DNA of 64,000 nucleotides from Gigantopelta aegis (lineage: Eukaryota > Mollusca > Gastropoda > Neomphalida > Peltospiridae): positions 102,802,017-102,866,016 of the forward strand of contig NC_054702.1 in assembly GCF_016097555.1 (NCBI RefSeq). The letters run 5' to 3'. The notes beneath the pieces were generated by a model. The model did no database searches. It had not been told where the DNA came from and saw only the letters and a program-made list of their open reading frames with translations. Shown piece by piece: positions 40,340 through 51,028 of this stretch. Within the stretch, counting starts at the first letter, position 1. Each line of letters opens with the position of its first letter. A program made the translations under genes and the position numbers.

Positions 40340-42203
40340 GCAGTTCTTTGGAGAAGGGTTATGACCATTTTGTCTCTGCATGAACCTTGTAGGGCATACG
40401 AGTCACATACACCTGGAATAATTTTTGAATGGTATGGTGACGAAAGTGAGATTATTTAATGGTCTGTCTTCCATGATAATATCTTGTCTGTAACTTTATT
40501 TTCTGTGAACATTAACAGCATTGTCCATTGTTTAACACCTGGTGTGGATTGCTCGTTATATGTCGATGATTTTCAGATTTGCTATAGATCGTCCAATATG
40601 AGTATCATTGAACGTAAGTTGCAGCTTTGTTTGAATAAACTTCATCAATGGGCAATTGACAATAGCTTTAGATTCTCAAAGGCAAAAACGGTTTGTATGC
40701 ATATCTGCCAGAAAAGAGGTCTCTACTTAGATGCACAGTTGTTTTTGGACAGAAATCCAATTCCAGGTGTGGAGAAGACTAAATTTCTGGGGGTTATATT
40801 TGACAGGAAACTATCTTTTGTGCCCCATCTTAAATATGTTAAAAAGAAGGGTTTGAAAGCTCTCAATATTTTAAAAGTTATTGGTAATACGGAATGGGGA
40901 GCAGACCGCAAGGTTATGCTCCGTCTGTATATATCCCTTGTGAGGTCAAAACTAGACTATGGATGGGTCAGCACGCAAGTCTTACTTGCAGATGCTAGAT
41001 CATATACACAACCAGGGACTTAGGCTTTGTCTTCGTGCATTTAGAACATCTCCTGTAGAGAGTTTGTATGTTGATGCACATGAACCTTGTTTGGGTGCTA
41101 GACGTGCAAAACGTTCGCTGCAGTATGCCACCAAGGTTAACTCATTACCAAAACATCCTATACATGGTGTTTGATAACAAATATATGAAGTTGTTTGATG
41201 CAAAGTCAGATGCTATTTTTTTTTTTTTGGGGGGGGGGGGGGGTTGTTGCTTTTCAACATTGATTTATCAGACACTTTGGAAACTCCTTCATATTTTGTT
41301 TTACCACCTTGGTGTATTACACTACCTAAAATTGTGTTTGATCTTGCGCATCTTAAGAAAGATCGTACAATTTTTTATGGAAATTCAAGACAAGTACCGT
41401 GATTACATTCATGTTTATACAGATGGATCACGGGATGGGAATTCTGTGGCTTGTGCTACAGTTTTTCCATGAGACACAATCCTTTCCATGAGACTGCCTG
41501 ACTCGGCATCGATCTTTAGTGCTGAAGTTTGAGCAGTCATTAAAGCCTTAGAAGAAATCAAGTATTCGATTCCATCCACATTTATCATTTTTTACCGACT
41601 CACTTTCGTGTCTCCAAGCTTTACGCAATATGAAGTTGGACCATCCCTAATTGGGATGGTGATACAAAAATGTGTCTTTTTATCCATTGCCAATAACGAT
41701 ATTGTATTTTGTTGGGTGCCCAGCCATGTTGGCATCAGGGGTAATGAAATGGTAGATTCAGTTGCCAAGTCTGCTTTAGATTTGCCTCATGCCAGGGTTG
41801 ATGTACCTTATACTGATTTTAAACATAGTATCAACCAATTTATCTTTTCGACTTGGCAACATGATTGTGATGGTGCGGTTGTGAAGAAGCTTCATGCCAT
41901 CAAGCCAGTCTTGGGAGAGTGGCAGTCCTGCTATAGACAGTGCAGGAAGGATGAAATAGTCTTGTGCCGTGCTCGCATCGGTATTACTTAACCCATTCAT
42001 TTATCTTGAGGAAGGATCCTCCACCTCAGTGTGACCACTGTCATTGTACTCTGACGGTACGCCACATTTTGGTGGAGTGTACATATGTGAAAGAAACTCG
42101 AAAAGATATATTTGGTCAGAGAAATGTGATGGAATCATTTCGATTCCACCCAGAATTAGTTTTACAATGTTTACATGATACTGACTTTTATTCTAAATTT
42201 TAA
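40340..42203 (+). pseudogene. Jockey/I-like LINE ORF2: RT C-half, RNase H, Cys/His tail
   Basis: 40484-41023 reads CSLYVDDFQICYRS (catalytic YVDD), RKLQLCLNKLHQWAI, KTKFLGVIFDRKLSF and SLVRSKLDYG. After a frame change, MDGSARKSYLQMLDHIHNQG and FRTSPVESLY continue to about 41170. A 31-base poly-T/poly-G stretch (41216-41246) follows. RNase H: HVYTDGSRDG (about 41430), AEV, and VPSHVGIRGNEMVDSVAKSA (about 41720-41780). The 41964-42203 frame has CDHCHCTLTVRHILVECTY, a terminal Cys/His motif, and stops at FYSKF. It is 5'-truncated before the RT palm. Frameshifts lie near 40990, 41470 and 41990. It is the best-preserved LINE in the window and identifies the 3' UTR that follows. Confidence 0.88.
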
Positions 42204-42395
42204 TTTGATGTATCTGTGATATTTGTATTTTTGCAGTTCTTTACACTGTGTTTTATTTGACTCTTGAATTTTTATATTGATGTTGATCATCACTTCATGT
42301 TTTGAATTACCATAGGTTGACACCCAACAGCCGATGTATTTTTAGTGCTGGGGTGTCGTTAAACATTCATTTATTCATTCATTCATTCCATGATA
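42204..42395 (+). mobile_element. LINE 3' UTR and (ATTC)n tail
   Basis: Directly after the ORF2 stop: ATCTGTGATATTTGTATTTT, then GACACCCAACAGCCGATG, GTGCTGGGGTGTCGTTAAAC and ATTC repeats. The same 190 bp end the short type D elements, tying them to this LINE. Confidence 0.9.
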
Positions 42396-42546
42396 ACAAC
42401 CACCCATGAAAAGAATGAGACCATCATTTCTCTTGTATGTGTTTTTTTTATGACGCAGCCTATTCATCGCTCAATGTTTGTTGTGAAAATGGAAGTTAAT
42501 TGATATTCAGAATCCTACTACCAAATGTTCATAATTATCCTTGACC

Positions 42547-42547
<1 letters not shown>

Positions 42548-42603
<56 letters not shown>
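42548..42603. repeat. (GT)n microsatellite
   Basis: About 28 uninterrupted GT dinucleotides. Confidence 0.98.
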
Positions 42604-42607
<4 letters not shown>

Positions 42608-43198
42608 TTTGAAATGTCTTTGAAGATCACACAGGCCGACCGACCACTATAATATTTAAATAACCCAATGGTTTAAAGCTACAGTATAAACAGCAAAATT
42701 AGGCATTAGGGTGGCTAACAATCTAATTAAAATTAGCTCCACTATTACATGTGCATCTAACAGCAGCCCTTTGGTGCTCATGTCCAGTTCATTCGACCAA
42801 TCAAAACCTTACTTGCAAAATCATGCCAGTGATTTGAAAAGAATTTGAAAACATTGGGGATTATGCCGAGGGTATACGAAATGATTCGGATGAATTACGA
42901 AATATGCCGGAAACTAATAGCAGTATAAAATTTTATATAAAACTCGTTTCAAGACGAAAAAAACCCCGTGATGGTATAGTCATAAAATATGTTTATACTA
43001 GTATACAATTCAGAGTTTATTACTGCACTTTTCCCCTTGTTTTTTCAATGTTGAAATAGACCAACAAGTTCGCCTATTGCATAAATAGTCTCGCCCGATA
43101 TTTTTAGAATTTGTATGCTCCCGAATAACGCTATAAAAGGCGAAGTCTAATTGGTTGATATTTAAATTGTTATTTCACTTCTCTCAGTATTTTCCAGC

Positions 43199-44070
43199 GA
43201 TGGAGACCGCGTCTTATGGAGATTTATTGGAGTACCGTATTGCCTACACTGGAGCACGGGCTTCCGTAACTCTAGTGTATGGCAACCCGAACAGAAGAAA
43301 TAGAAGAAGGGTCCCATCCAAAAAGAGGACGAGCGCGCCAGGGGCGGTTCAGGGGGAATCCAAACCGACAGCTCAACTGTCGGCGGCGGTCCCTTCTGCG
43401 TCGCTGCCCCCGACCCATCCCAATCTAATTAAAATTAGCTCCACTATTACATGTGGATCTAAAGACAGCCAGTTGGAGCTCATGTCCACCAATCAAAACC
43501 TTACTTGCAGAATCCTGCCAGTGATTTAAAACTAACAACACTGCGTAGTCACCAATGTCCAGGTAACATTTCGTCTGTAAATAATAATTTAAATATTGAC
43601 CAATCACACTTCGCCTTTTATAACGTTATTTGGGAGCATACAAATTCTAAAAATATCGGGCGAGTCTATTTTAGTGGCCGCAGTACAGCGAACCATACCA
43701 ATACGTACGGGGTGGGTTATCAGTCTTCAATTTTACATTAAAAATTATTTATTTATTTATAAAATTTAAAAAAAACTAAATCAGTCTTCAGTTTTACAAA
43801 TTATTTATTTTATAAAATAAGGCATTCCTAATTCACACGAAACATGTCGTATACCCTCAGGATAATTCGGAATGTTTTCAAATTATTTTATATCACTGGC
43901 AGGATTCTGCAAGTAAGGTTTTGATTGGTGGACATGAGCTCCAACTGGCTGTCTTTAGATCCACATGTAATAGTGGAGCTAATTTTAATTAGATTGGACC
44001 CATCCTAGCAAGCCTGCAGCCAAGACTACTCAAGAAGTGGACCGACCTGCGAAGACTGCCTGAGATGGAT
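43199..44070 (+). CDS. Basic/Pro-rich protein of element M1, interrupted by element M2
   Basis: ATG at 43201 (METASYGDLLEYRIAYTG) follows a TTTCACTTCTCTCAG stretch that looks like a splice acceptor or initiator. An Arg/Lys-rich patch NRRNRRRVPSKKRTS suggests nucleic-acid binding or nuclear localisation. At 43421 the nested element interrupts. Beyond it (44006) the frame continues PSKPAAKTTQEVDRPAKT to a TGA at 44063. No known domain is recognised. A similar Arg-rich stretch is readable near 38150 in element J. Confidence 0.45.
43421..43996. mobile_element. Element M2, 576 bp, 9-bp target duplication
   Basis: Inverted ends of more than 100 bp (CAATCTAATTAAAATTAGCT.. and AGCTAATTTTAATTAGATTG) are present. 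GACCCATCC lies at 43412-43420 and 43997-44005. Internal sequence matches M1 (for example the segment around 43065-43150, inverted), so M2 is a deletion derivative of M1 that inserted into its own parent copy. Confidence 0.93.
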
Positions 44071-44668
44071 ATACCCGCGCCTCCAGTGGTACCGCCCGCA
44101 CCGCGGAAAGCATCAGCTGTCGAGTCGACCCGAACTGCGGCCGTTGGCAAGAGGAAGGCCGTCACTTCTTCGACAGGGAGAGGCCTCCCCCCCCCCCCCC
44201 CCCCCCACACCGGAGAAACGGACCAGCCGGATCCAGCTACATGGACTATGCAAATAGCCAAGCTACATCGGCAGTACCATCCACATCTTGGCGAATACTC
44301 AGGACAGATCAACACTCATGCCGGGTCTTCACCGTAGCTACTTCCACCCACTACCGGCCTCCAATGGGGGGGGGGGGGGGGGGGGGGGGGGAATTCACCA
44401 CGCCCCACGTGGGGTGATCAAGCCAGGGATTGTGATGACTTTGCAGGCCAGAGGATACTTCGGCCAAGTACTACTATAGGGAGGGATGGACAACATGTCC
44501 ATACACCGAGCAACGAAGATCCTATTTGGACCGTCGTATCCAATCGTCGTCAAGGAACTTGCCAGGTGGAAACAACATCTCCCCAACCTCGTCACCCGGG
44601 ACCTCATTGGAACTCCGTACCCAGCAACTTTCCTGCCAACCTCCTCACCAACCGCCTTGCCTCCGTGA
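44065..44668 (+). CDS. Pro-rich reading frames in element M1, function unknown
   Basis: The 44065-44337 frame starts MDIPAPPVVPPAPRKASAVE and includes IAKLHRQYHPHLGEYSGQIN. A C-tract (about 44187-44206) and a long G-tract (44366-44391) make the frame unstable or mis-sequenced. A further frame, 44486-44668 (MDNMSIHRATKILFGPSYPI..), follows. No domain is recognised. These may be one protein with homopolymer-induced shifts. Confidence 0.3.
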
Positions 44669-45176
44669 GTATGGACTTAGTCAGACTTTAAACGTTTTGG
44701 CCGTCATTTCAAAAACTTTGATTATATTTTGTAGATAGTCTGACACTCTTTATTTTTTGGCAGTCCGTCTAAATTGCTCTAATCACCTTCAACTTTGGAT
44801 GAGCAGTCAATTTTTTTGTTTGGCCTTAATTTTAACTGGACATGGTTATTTGCTCTAATCACCTTTAACTTTGGATGAGGAGTCAATTTTTTTGTTTGGC
44901 CTTAAATTTAACCGGACATGGTTATTTTCAACCTTGCTAAAAAAAAATCAAAATTCCGCCCACCTCAAACTTACCCCCCCCCCCCCCCCTCCTGTCTCGG
45001 AATTGGTCACTGGCTAAGTCCGGGATGGGCGTGCCTGAACCTCTGTGGATGTGGGCACGTAAATAGAGTTCCTAGTTAAATTGTTATTTATAGATGAAAT
45101 TCACTTGGACATGAGAGTCCGCGCAATGCTGTTAGATCTACTGGTAGACCCAGTAGAGCTAATTTTAATCAGATTG

Positions 45177-45451
45177 TCCAGATGCAAGCCCACAAGGTCC
45201 CATAACTAATCGTATGACCGCTCCCATGACAAGGGTCACAGTCTACTTGGTACACTTGTTGATTTTTTTTATTACCAAACCTATGATCTTACACAACACA
45301 ACGTGCTCGTATTTCCTTCTGTCTTTGTATTTATTGATGACAGTATTGGTATTGAACAAATCCATTAGACTGTAACGGTTGCTACATGAAATTTTAATGT
45401 TTTGATTTGTTGTGATAGGTGCTGTAACTATTAAGCAAAAAACATCTTTCG
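45177..45451. other. Spacer
   Basis: No feature is seen. Confidence 0.3.
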
Positions 45452-45840
45452 TTAAAGGGACATTCCTGAGTTTGCTGCATTGTAAGATGTTTCCGATTAA
45501 TAAAATATTTCTACGATTAAACTTGCATATTAAATATATTTTCTTGTTTAGAATATAATTTTCTATATATTCAGTGTGTTTCTGGTTGTCTTAATATTTG
45601 TAAGAAGCCCAAACTGTATTTTGTCTTCAAATAATTTCGTACCTACGAAAAACATATATTTCAGGAAATATAATGAAATTTAACCTAGTACAAATACTAG
45701 AACGATGCGAAACACGTTTAATATACAGCCACTAATATTTATGCAGAAAGATATATTTGATATGTAATTACAATCGTTAAAATTCTCCGTTAGTCGATAA
45801 CATCTTAAAAATTGCAGCAAACTCAGGAATGTCCCTTTAA
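45452..45840. mobile_element. Element E (copy 7), complete, 389 bp
   Basis: TTAA at 45452-45455 and 45837-45840 flanks the AGGGACATTCCTGAGTTTGC termini. It is in the opposite orientation to the 28449 copy. Confidence 0.93.
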
Positions 45841-46202
45841 TAATAAATACATCACGTAACATCATTGTCGTCAATGGCAACACGTTGTATAGTGTGTATT
45901 GTTTTACTTAACACTTATAAAATGCTTGTGTCCAAACGCCCATGGCTGAGTTAATACAGCCGACAATAATTTGAGAATGGTTCTTTGACAACAGTGATCC
46001 AATCATAACATGACATATGTCATTCAATCAGATAACAGTATTCTCAACAAAAGAGTTTCCTAGAAAAAATCGTCAATTTCATGGTCATATCTCACCAAAC
46101 AACTACAGTCATGCTTGTTAAAATGGACACCTTGAATATCAGACACCTCAATAAAAAAGCCACACGTCTTGAAGGTTTTATCTCATAGTTAACTTCAAAA
46201 TT

Positions 46203-46262
46203 TGTGTTTAACGACACCACTAGAGCATATTGATTATTAATCATCGGCTATTGGATGTCAAG
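46203..46262 (-). mobile_element. SINE 3' tail fragment
   Basis: GTTTAACGACACCACTAGAG and ATCGGCTATTGGATGTCAAG, then truncated. Confidence 0.75.
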
Positions 46263-46547
46263 TCTGTCTGTTTACACAAGGTGTAAGCACCTTACAGTTT
46301 AGGTATTCGTGAGTTATTTATGCAAGGATGTGTGTCGATTAATTTGTGGTTATACAGTACAAATAAATTAAACATAGCTACATATGGTACTCTTGACTAT
46401 GCTAATGTTATATAATATAACATCAGATGTAGCACCTTTAAAATATATGGTACTTGGTTCACAAAACCAGCTCTAAATGCTGTGAATTAATCGGCAATCT
46501 AAATAAACATATCCGTATTATAAGGCTCGTTATGGTACTCACTTGGG

Positions 46548-46876
46548 AGGAAAAAGGAAATGTTTTATTTAACGAAGCATTCAACACATTTTATTTACGG
46601 TTATATGGCGTCAGACATATGGTAAAGGACCACACAGATATTTAGAGAGGAAACCCGCTGTCGCCACTTCATGGGCTACTCTTTTCGATTAGCAGCAAGG
46701 GATCTTTTATATGCATCATCCCACAGACAGGATAGTACATACCACGGCCTTTTTTACACCAGTTGTGGAGCACTGGCTGGGACGAGAAATAGCCCAATGG
46801 ATCCACCGACGGGAATCGATCCTAGACCGACCGCGCATCAAGCGAACGCTTTACCACTGGGCTACGTCCCGCCCCT
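46548..46876 (-). mobile_element. SINE type A, minus strand, full length
   Basis: Tail AAATGTTTTATTTAACGAAG, body GCAAGGGATCTTTTATATGC, and head GCTTTACCACTGGGCTACGT with GGAATCGATCC. Confidence 0.92.
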
Positions 46877-47640
46877 CCTCTTTTGGGTGACTGTTTATTA
46901 CAGGTTGGACTGTACAATCCGTAGCATTAAGGAGAAATTATATTATTCGGTCAAAATTTAAAAGTCATTACACCTTGAAATTTTCACATAATATTATATA
47001 AAGATATCCATATATTACTGGAATATCAAAAAACATCATAGGTCACCGAACAATGTTTTATTCATGGGCCGTAAAGTGAATAGAATAGATGTATGAATCA
47101 CTGCATTTAATTTTTTCGTGTGTAGTCGAATTAATTATATTTTATATTCATTAACCATAGTTAATTTTAAACTTTTCAGTATGTAACAAAGAGAACATTA
47201 GTTGTGTTGCTTAAAATGACATCCATCAGACACACGAGTGCATATCTTCACTACTAAAACGGAGTTTTAAATACATTGGAACAAAAGGAAACAGTGACGT
47301 TTTAAACATTTACTATTTACTTTACAACTGTATACAGGATCTAAAAGTCGTTACATCTGTATCATTTTTGCACAGATAGTGATGATGGGTGTGTAAATCA
47401 ATATGAGATAATAAAAATGTACTGTCACCGATTAAACCTTTTCACAGTCCGAGATTGAAAACCCCCATACATAGCTAAAAATGCATAAACATTCCACCAT
47501 AAATCGTTTAAGCACTTTTGTGTTAAAAACAATTTCATTGGAGTAATAAACGATGTTCTTAAAACCACAAATAGTACAAATAACATATTTCGATCAAAAA
47601 TTCCATTGTGGGTGTGGGTGGAGCTGGGGCGGGGTAGATG
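46877..47640. other. Spacer
   Basis: AT-rich with no recognised feature. A single element H-like end is at 46428-46441. Confidence 0.3.
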
Positions 47641-47654
47641 ATTGGGGGTGTTAC

Positions 47655-47770
47655 GTCACGATTTGTCACCCGGGTGACAAATATGATTTTCAGCATCACG
47701 ATATACACCCCGTCACGATTTGTCACCCCTGGGTGACAAATCGTGCAGAGAGGTATACTTGATGCACTAT
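47655..47770. repeat. Palindrome cluster 1 (TTTGTCACCCGGGTGACAAA)
   Basis: A perfect 22-bp palindrome spans 47661-47682 (ATTTGTCACCC/GGGTGACAAAT). A second with 15-bp arms, CACGATTTGTCACCC-CT-GGGTGACAAATCGTG, spans 47714-47745. A half-site TTTGTCACCCG follows at about 47770. Confidence 0.9.
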
Positions 47771-47885
47771 TTGTCACCCGTTCTTTACCAACGTAATTTA
47801 TTTTCCCTATACATACATACATGCGTAAGTGCGTGTGTGCGTCCGTGCGTACCTACGCACCTACATGCATACATACATACACACA

Positions 47886-48052
47886 CACCCAACCAGAGGC
47901 TATGTGGGTGTTTTAATTACCAGTACCATTTAAATAGCTTAGTGGGTAGATCACCATGTTCATGGTTGAGAGGTACTGGGTTCGAACCCAACCAGAGGTT
48001 ATGTGGGTGTTTTAATTGCCAGTGTCATCTAAATGCATCGCTAAGGCCGTTA
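47886..48052 (+). repeat. tRNA-like sequence between direct repeats
   Basis: A box TAGCTTAGTGG at 47935-47945 and perfect B box GGTTCGAACCC at 47979-47989 lie 34 bp apart. ACCAGAGGCTATGTGGGTG.. recurs before and after (47890 and 47989). It is probably a SINE head or tRNA relic, not a functional tRNA, since no stable acceptor stem is seen. Confidence 0.6.
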
Positions 48053-48058
48053 TATGTC

Positions 48059-48447
48059 TTAAAGGGACATTCCTGAGTTTGCTGCACTTTTTAAGATGTT
48101 CTCGACTAACAGACTTTTTAACGATTGTAATTACATATCAAATATATTTTTCTGCATAAAATATTAGTGGCTGCATATTAAACATGTTTCGAGTCGTTTT
48201 AATATTTGTAGTGGGTTAAATTTCATTTTATTTCCTAAAATATATTTTTTTCGTATTTACGAAATTATTTGAAGACGAAATCCAGTTTGTGCTTCTAACA
48301 AATATTAAGACGACCAGAAACACATTGAATATACAGACACTGATATTCTAAACAAGAAAATATATTTAATATGTAAGTTTAATCGTAGAAGTATTTTATT
48401 AGTCGGATACATCTTACAATGCAGCAAACTCAGGAATGTCCCTTTAA
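48059..48447. mobile_element. Element E (copy 8), complete, 389 bp
   Basis: TTAA at 48059-48062 and 48444-48447. Typical termini. Confidence 0.93.
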
Positions 48448-50338
48448 AGATTTTTGGCGAAGTTGACTAGGAGCCCGATTTAAACCTTCGAGAGACAACT
48501 GGTGCGATATTACTTCAAATTGACAATTTCCATCTCTCCGAGGATCCATTAATATTTGGATTGACTTGCACATACATGTATTGGTATTAACATAACCGGC
48601 TTGCGTATGTAAATAATGATTACGTCACGCTTAGAGTGAAGAAGAAATATGAAGTGCGTGCGTGAAAATACCAGTACCCTGTATTGTGTCATATTGCTTG
48701 TATAAATTTCAATTATGTACACAAGCCATGTTTACCCTTAGCATGGATTGTTGTTTTCATGTAATTAAGGGACTGGGGGGGAAAAAGACAATAAAAAAAA
48801 AAATATTTGGATTGACTTGTCACTGAACACATCAAACTCTTTTACACGATCTTCATATTTTATCTTTAGTATAATACGTTCATGAGTTTTAAAAAACGTA
48901 ATCACATCAACAAAAATTAAAATGGGCCTTTCTCATACGCCATGTAATGGTACCAAAGTGCGTTTGATCTCTTCTGATCTCTAAGTATTGTTACATATAA
49001 ATCCTTTGATTATGATTTTCAAAGAAATATTAAACGTGTTATGTGTACCGAAGTATTTGAAGACGCCGACTTCAATTTAATCATCAGACTCCAAATATGA
49101 CACATCAATGGCCAAGTTGTTTCTTATTTTCGTTACTTTTTTACAATAAATAAATACATAGGTTGTTGACACGTGTTAACACAAATCAATCTTTAAATCA
49201 CCCATCCCCAACAATATAAACACAGGCCCGTAGCAAGGAATTTGCGTGTGTGTGTGGGGGGGGGGGGGGAGGGGGGTCATAGGAGGGAGATACGGAAAAT
49301 GTTGAACCTTGACTGCATTAAAACGCGATTTCCTGGCATCTGGACGTTAATACTTTTTAACAGTGATTTTTTATTATTTTATGTCTTGTTATATTGATAT
49401 TGGTGGGCAGTTTTATAGTCTTACCTCCCCTTGAAAACAATAAATTTGGGATTATTATCAAGCTTGGGCCAGTTCACCTGCACCCGCCCCCACCCCACTC
49501 CCCGTTCCAAAAAATCATCTGCCTGCCCCTACAAAAAAAATCATAGCTATGACCTTGGATACCACACGTCGATACGACTGAGGCCGTGGCATGCATGCAT
49601 TCACATACATACATACATACATACATACAAATGTATACATACATACATACATTATGGAGGTGCACGTGCATGAACATCCTGCGTTTGAAGTTACATAAAA
49701 AGCGGCATATGATTGACGTTGACTTCTTCAAAGTGAATGGTGTTGCTTTGATTGTAAAACAACATCGGTGTATTTTTAAAGAAAGAAGATCAATGCGGCG
49801 TCCTTCTCTATATCATAACCAATGGTTTCAGCAACTTTTTCAAAAGAACGGGTACCTTCAGAAGAGAAGACTTGGGAAATTTTCGCAGTAACACGTTAGT
49901 ATTCCTTTTTCATAATTTTTCATTTGTTCGTCTGGTAGATTTGATTGCTTAATTAATTTTCCACCTTTAATAAATTTAATAAATACTGAAATCAAAAACA
50001 TGTTTAAGCTAAAGGTCAACTGATCAAATGACAATTGAAGATGCCAGCCATTATCCATTAATTTCTCTTTAGGGATCCCAGCCGCCTGAACAACTTGAAG
50101 AATATATTTATTACATATTATGCATGCACATTTAAATACTGGGCACAAGTTATTTAAACAACCTGAACGTCTCTTAGTTACAAATGATACAATATTGGCG
50201 ACTTCAGTTGTTTCTAAAATATAACCATTAACAACATGAAGTAGTAAATCACAAACAAAAATAAACTTTAAAAAGAAAAGTAAAGATTAGAAAAGTAAAA
50301 GTTCTTTATTTGCTTTGTTTTAAAACACATCATTGGAA
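48448..50338. other. Long stretch without recognised gene
   Basis: It holds a G-run at about 49257-49276 and (ACAT)n at 49602-49653. ORFs such as 49586-49891 have no recognisable domain. Confidence 0.35.
49602..49653. repeat. (ACAT)n microsatellite
   Basis: Two ACAT arrays separated by AAATGT. Confidence 0.95.
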
Positions 50339-50708
50339 GAGGTGGGGTCGTAGCCCAGTGGTAAAGCGCTTGCTTGATGAGAGTGAGTTTACGATCGATC
50401 CCCGTCGGTGGGCCCACTAGGCTATTTCTCGTTCTACTTTGTGCTCCAAAAGAAGTGGTGTACCAAAATACCGTGGTATATATTATCCTGTCTGTGGGAT
50501 GGTGAATGTTTTTAAAAGAATCTGATAATTGTATATTTTTAATATTTATTTATTCTATTGTATAGTTAAAGTTATATATGTGATAATTGTATATATGTTT
50601 TGTTTAATTATTATATTGTAAAGTCTATAAAAAAAAATGTTTTCGTTTTTATCACAGAATGATACCCAATAGCCGATTTTATTTTTGTGCTGGGGTGTCG
50701 TTAAACAA
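50339..50708 (+). mobile_element. SINE with type A head and LINE-type tail
   Basis: Head GGGTCGTAGCCCAGTGGTAA and GATCGATCCCCGTCGGTGGG. The 3' end is GATACCCAATAGCCGAT with GTGCTGGGGTGTCGTTAAAC, the LINE version of the tail in place of the SINE version. Confidence 0.75.
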
Positions 50709-50744
50709 ATAATTATAATGTAACCTAATCGAAAAGAGCAATCC

Positions 50745-50836
50745 ATGGGGTGGTTTTCTCTTCAATTATCTGCGTTGTTCTTCACCATACATGTCCAACG
50801 CCATATACACTGCAAATTAAAATGTGTTGAGTGTCA
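50745..50836 (+). mobile_element. SINE type A 3' fragment
   Basis: GGTTTTCTCTTCAATTATCT and CGCCATATACACTGCAAATT run to AATGTGTTGAGTG, then directly into the integrase frame. Confidence 0.7.
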
Positions 50837-51028
50837 GGAATCTTCGCAGAGCATGGAACCCTGAACATAATCCAGTGCGACCAAGGCATGGAGTTTCGTG
50901 GAAAAGTGGAAAAGCTTTTACACAAGATAGGAATCGAAATTATCCGAAGCCGCCCTTATCACCCGCAATCTCAAGGGAAATGTGATAGGTCCCACCGGGA
51001 AGTTCGAAGAAAAATACAATACAGAATC

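Larger units (their letters stand above)
42719..45176. mobile_element. Large inverted-repeat element M1 carrying reading frames
   Basis: The left end CAATCTAATTAAAATTAGCT (42719) is mirrored by AGCTAATTTTAATCAGATTG at 45157-45176. The match continues through CATCTAACAGCA and CTCATGTCCA. Flanks GGTGGCTAA and TCCAGATGC do not match, so no target duplication remains. It contains the reading frames at 43199 and 44065 and the nested relative at 43421-43996. Its 3' core (AGTCTGACACTC.., GAGCAGTCAATTTTTTTG) resembles 38540-38660 in element J. Confidence 0.7.

Noticed and set aside
43989..44315. 108-codon minus-strand ORF with glycine run
   Set aside because: It is antisense to the M1 reading frame and its poly-Gly comes from the homopolymer C-tract.
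47810..47890. CRISPR-like or regulatory array of short ACAT/GTGC repeats
   Set aside because: Simple-sequence microsatellite without spacers.
49586..49891. 101-codon ORF starting in the ACAT microsatellite
   Set aside because: The start lies in simple sequence. The rest shows no domain or homologous copy in the window.
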